This document shows, one piece after another, positions 4,615 to 6,299 of a DNA stretch of 6,299 bases (position 1 is the first letter of the stretch; each line of letters opens with the position of its first letter). Position numbers and translations under genes: made by a program. The notes beneath the pieces were generated by a model. The model did not search any database, was not told the origin of the DNA, and saw nothing but the letters and a program-made list of their open reading frames with translations. This DNA comes from Corynebacterium accolens (GTDB lineage: Bacteria > Actinomycetota > Actinomycetes > Mycobacteriales > Mycobacteriaceae). The DNA is taken from NCBI RefSeq assembly GCF_030515985.1, contig NZ_CP100376.1, positions 2,084,709-2,091,007 of the forward strand, given 5' to 3'.

Positions 4615-6299
4615 GTGACCGAGAAGGAATCTACTGGCGAGTCCACTAAGGTGGACCGCCGTAAAGAAGGCGAAGAACCCAAAAAGCGCCGCATCTGGCC
4701 GTGGGTCGTTGCGGCTCTCCTAGTGGTTTTTGTGGCACTGCCTGCAGGCCTTTTTGCGTATGCCTATTCGCAATACACCGTTCCGGAGCCCAAAGAGCTG
4801 GCCAATAACCAGGTCTCTACCATCTATGCCTCCGATAACGACACCCAGTTGGCGCGTTTGGTTCCGCCGGAAGGCAACCGCACGCATGTGACCTTGGATG
4901 AGGTACCCGTCTTTGTCCAAGACTCCGTGCTCGCCGCCGAGGACCGCGACTTCTGGGAAAACTCCGGCTTTTCCTTTACCGGTTTGGGCCGCGCGGTACT
5001 GGGTAAGGTCACCGGCAATGACACCGCCGGTGGTGGTTCCACGATTACCCAGCAGTACGTGAAAAACACCCTGGTGGGCAACGAATATTCCTACGTGCGC
5101 AAGGCGCGCGAGCTCATCTACTCCATTAAGATGACCAATGAGTGGGAAAAAGAAGACATCCTTAACGCCTACCTGAACACGGTCTACTTCGGCCGCAATG
5201 CCTACGGCATCCAGGCTGCATCCAACGCCTACTTTGATAAGGACGCCAAGGACCTCACCCCTGAGGAAGGCGCCATGCTCGCCGGTCTTATCCAGTCGCC
5301 TTCTGGCCTGGACCCGCGCGTGAACCAGGAAGGTTCCGAAAACCGGTGGAACTACGTTCTTGACGGCCTCGTGGACATGGGCGATCTCAGCAAGGAAGAG
5401 CGCGATGGAATGGTCTTCCCGGAGATCCGCGACCCCTCTGAGTATTCGGCATATACGGAAGCCCCTGGTGCTAATGGCCACATTAAGGACCAGGTCATCC
5501 GCGAACTTGAAGAGGTGGGAATTACGGAAAACCAGGTCTCCACCGGCGGCCTGCGCATTACCACCACCATCGATATGAACGTGCAAAACAATACGGTGCA
5601 GGCAGTCGATGACCAGCTGGCGCCGCTGCAAGAAGACGCCCGCGCCGCTTCCGTGACCATCGACCCGAAGACGGGTGCGGTGCGCGGTTACTTTGGCGGG
5701 CATGATTCCAACGGTTGGGACTACGCCAATTCGCCGCTACAGACCGGCTCGACCTTCAAGATCATGGCGCTTGCCGCTGCACTGCAGCAGGGCATTAGCT
5801 TGGATACCAACTACTCCTCGGCGCCGTACCAGCTGCCGGGCTCCGATCTGGTCACCAACGTGGGCGGCGGCTGTGGCGTATGCGACCTACGCGAGGCGAC
5901 CAAGCAGTCCCTGAACACGTCTTACTTGCGCCTGCAGAGCGATTTGAAGAACGGTACCCAGGACACCGCGGATATGGCCCACGCTTTGGGCGTTGCCCGC
6001 TCGCTGCCGGGTATCGAAGAGACGCTGACCGAAAACGGCAAGCAGCCTTTCGAAGGCGTGGTCTTGGGCCAGTACCAGTCCCGTCCGCTGGACATGGCAA
6101 CCGCGATGTCTACCCTTGCGAACCAGGGCGTCTGGCACAACCCGCACTTTGTGCAGCGCGTAGAAAATGCCGCCGGTGAAGTTCTGTATGAACACCCAGA
6201 CGATGAGGGCGAGCGCCGCGTTTCTGCCAATGTGGCCAATAACGTCCTTGAGGCCATGGGGCCGGTGGCGGCATGGTCCAACGGCTCGCTGGCGGGCGG
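4615..6299 (+). CDS. ponA: Class A penicillin-binding protein (transglycosylase/transpeptidase), PonA-type, 3' end outside window
   Basis: This bifunctional enzyme polymerises lipid II into glycan strands and crosslinks the stem peptides outside the membrane. A total of 561 codons are present and the frame stays open to the edge. A short basic cytoplasmic tail (1-26) precedes one transmembrane helix (about 27-51). The GT51 domain shows all five motifs: AAEDRDFW (107-114, catalytic E109), GGGSTITQQYVKN (139-151), RKARELIYSIKM (162-173), LNAYLNTVYFGRNAYGIQ (183-200) and LTPEEGAMLAGLIQSP (213-228). The transpeptidase domain has S379-T-F-K382 (SxxK, nucleophile S379) and S432-L-N434 (SxN). The KTG motif is not reached. 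Cysteines 420 and 423 (CGVC), close to SxN, could form a disulfide outside the cell. Start GTG 4615 is the first start codon after an in-frame TGA at 4600 and has GAGGA nine bases upstream. Its neighbour is DUF5318, as in M. tuberculosis ponA1. The name ponA (mrcB or pbp1b in C. glutamicum) is by context. Confidence 0.95.
   Translation, partial: MTEKESTGESTKVDRRKEGEEPKKRRIWPWVVAALLVVFVALPAGLFAYAYSQYTVPEPKELANNQVSTIYASDNDTQLARLVPPEGNRTHVTLDEVPVFVQDSVLAAEDRDFWENSGFSFTGLGRAVLGKVTGNDTAGGGSTITQQYVKNTLVGNEYSYVRKARELIYSIKMTNEWEKEDILNAYLNTVYFGRNAYGIQAASNAYFDKDAKDLTPEEGAMLAGLIQSPSGLDPRVNQEGSENRWNYVLDGLVDMGDLSKEERDGMVFPEIRDPSEYSAYTEAPGANGHIKDQVIRELEEVGITENQVSTGGLRITTTIDMNVQNNTVQAVDDQLAPLQEDARAASVTIDPKTGAVRGYFGGHDSNGWDYANSPLQTGSTFKIMALAAALQQGISLDTNYSSAPYQLPGSDLVTNVGGGCGVCDLREATKQSLNTSYLRLQSDLKNGTQDTADMAHALGVARSLPGIEETLTENGKQPFEGVVLGQYQSRPLDMATAMSTLANQGVWHNPHFVQRVENAAGEVLYEHPDDEGERRVSANVANNVLEAMGPVAAWSNGSLAG

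Noticed and set aside
4720..5703. 327-codon open frame on the minus strand within the PBP gene
   Set aside because: It is antisense to an intact class A PBP with all expected motifs, and its own translation resembles no family.
1..6299. CRISPR arrays, tRNA or rRNA genes, insertion sequences or prophage genes
   Set aside because: No spaced direct repeats, cloverleaf-like segments, transposase or phage proteins were seen; coding genes fill nearly the whole window.

Overview
This window looks like the chromosome of a Corynebacterium or close mycolic-acid actinobacterium. Base composition is moderately GC-rich. An actinobacterial-type inositol-phosphate synthase lies beside a DUF5318 zinc-ribbon gene and a class A penicillin-binding protein. 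From memory this resembles the ino1 / Rv0049 / ponA1 neighbourhood of Mycobacterium tuberculosis, and the MarR + UspA pair is known next to envelope genes in corynebacteria. These assignments come from reading the proteins, not from a database search.

Layout. Positions 1-4048 carry five genes, all on the minus strand. In transcription order (right to left) they are: ino1 (4048-2960); a MarR-family regulator, probably malR (2905-2411); a tandem-domain universal stress protein (2316-1345); a small three-helix membrane protein (1334-852); and a fused para-aminobenzoate synthase, pabAB (834 to beyond the left edge). The last three are tightly packed and could be co-transcribed from the uspA promoter. 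From 4165 rightward, two plus-strand genes diverge from ino1: a DUF5318 zinc-ribbon protein and a PonA-type bifunctional PBP. The PBP has no stop in the window and runs off the right edge before its KTG motif.

Most notable points. (1) pabAB is broken. It has an in-frame TGA at codon 69, a Gly-to-Cys change two residues after the catalytic Cys, and a one-base loss in a T run about 450 bp further on. All lie within about 460 bp, while the other genes read cleanly, which argues for real decay rather than poor sequence. (2) The malR and uspA upstream regions each hold a perfect inverted repeat with a TTTAGT core (uspA TAATGAG-N8-CTCATTA; malR ATAGAA-N5-TTCTAT). A third, weaker TTTAGT site lies between the genes. 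These are good candidates for auto- and cross-regulation by the MarR protein. (3) malR, and possibly uspA, appear leaderless: each has a -10-like hexamer 8-10 nt before the ATG and no Shine-Dalgarno sequence.

How the genes may work together. Ino1 makes inositol phosphate for phosphatidylinositol, PIM/LAM lipoglycans and mycothiol. The PBP builds and crosslinks peptidoglycan. The MarR/UspA pair plausibly ties envelope and stress responses together. The cluster reads as a cell-envelope and stress neighbourhood next to a decaying folate-precursor gene. I saw no RNA gene, mobile element, CRISPR array or novel multi-gene system, and no gene-free stretch exceeds about 120 bases.
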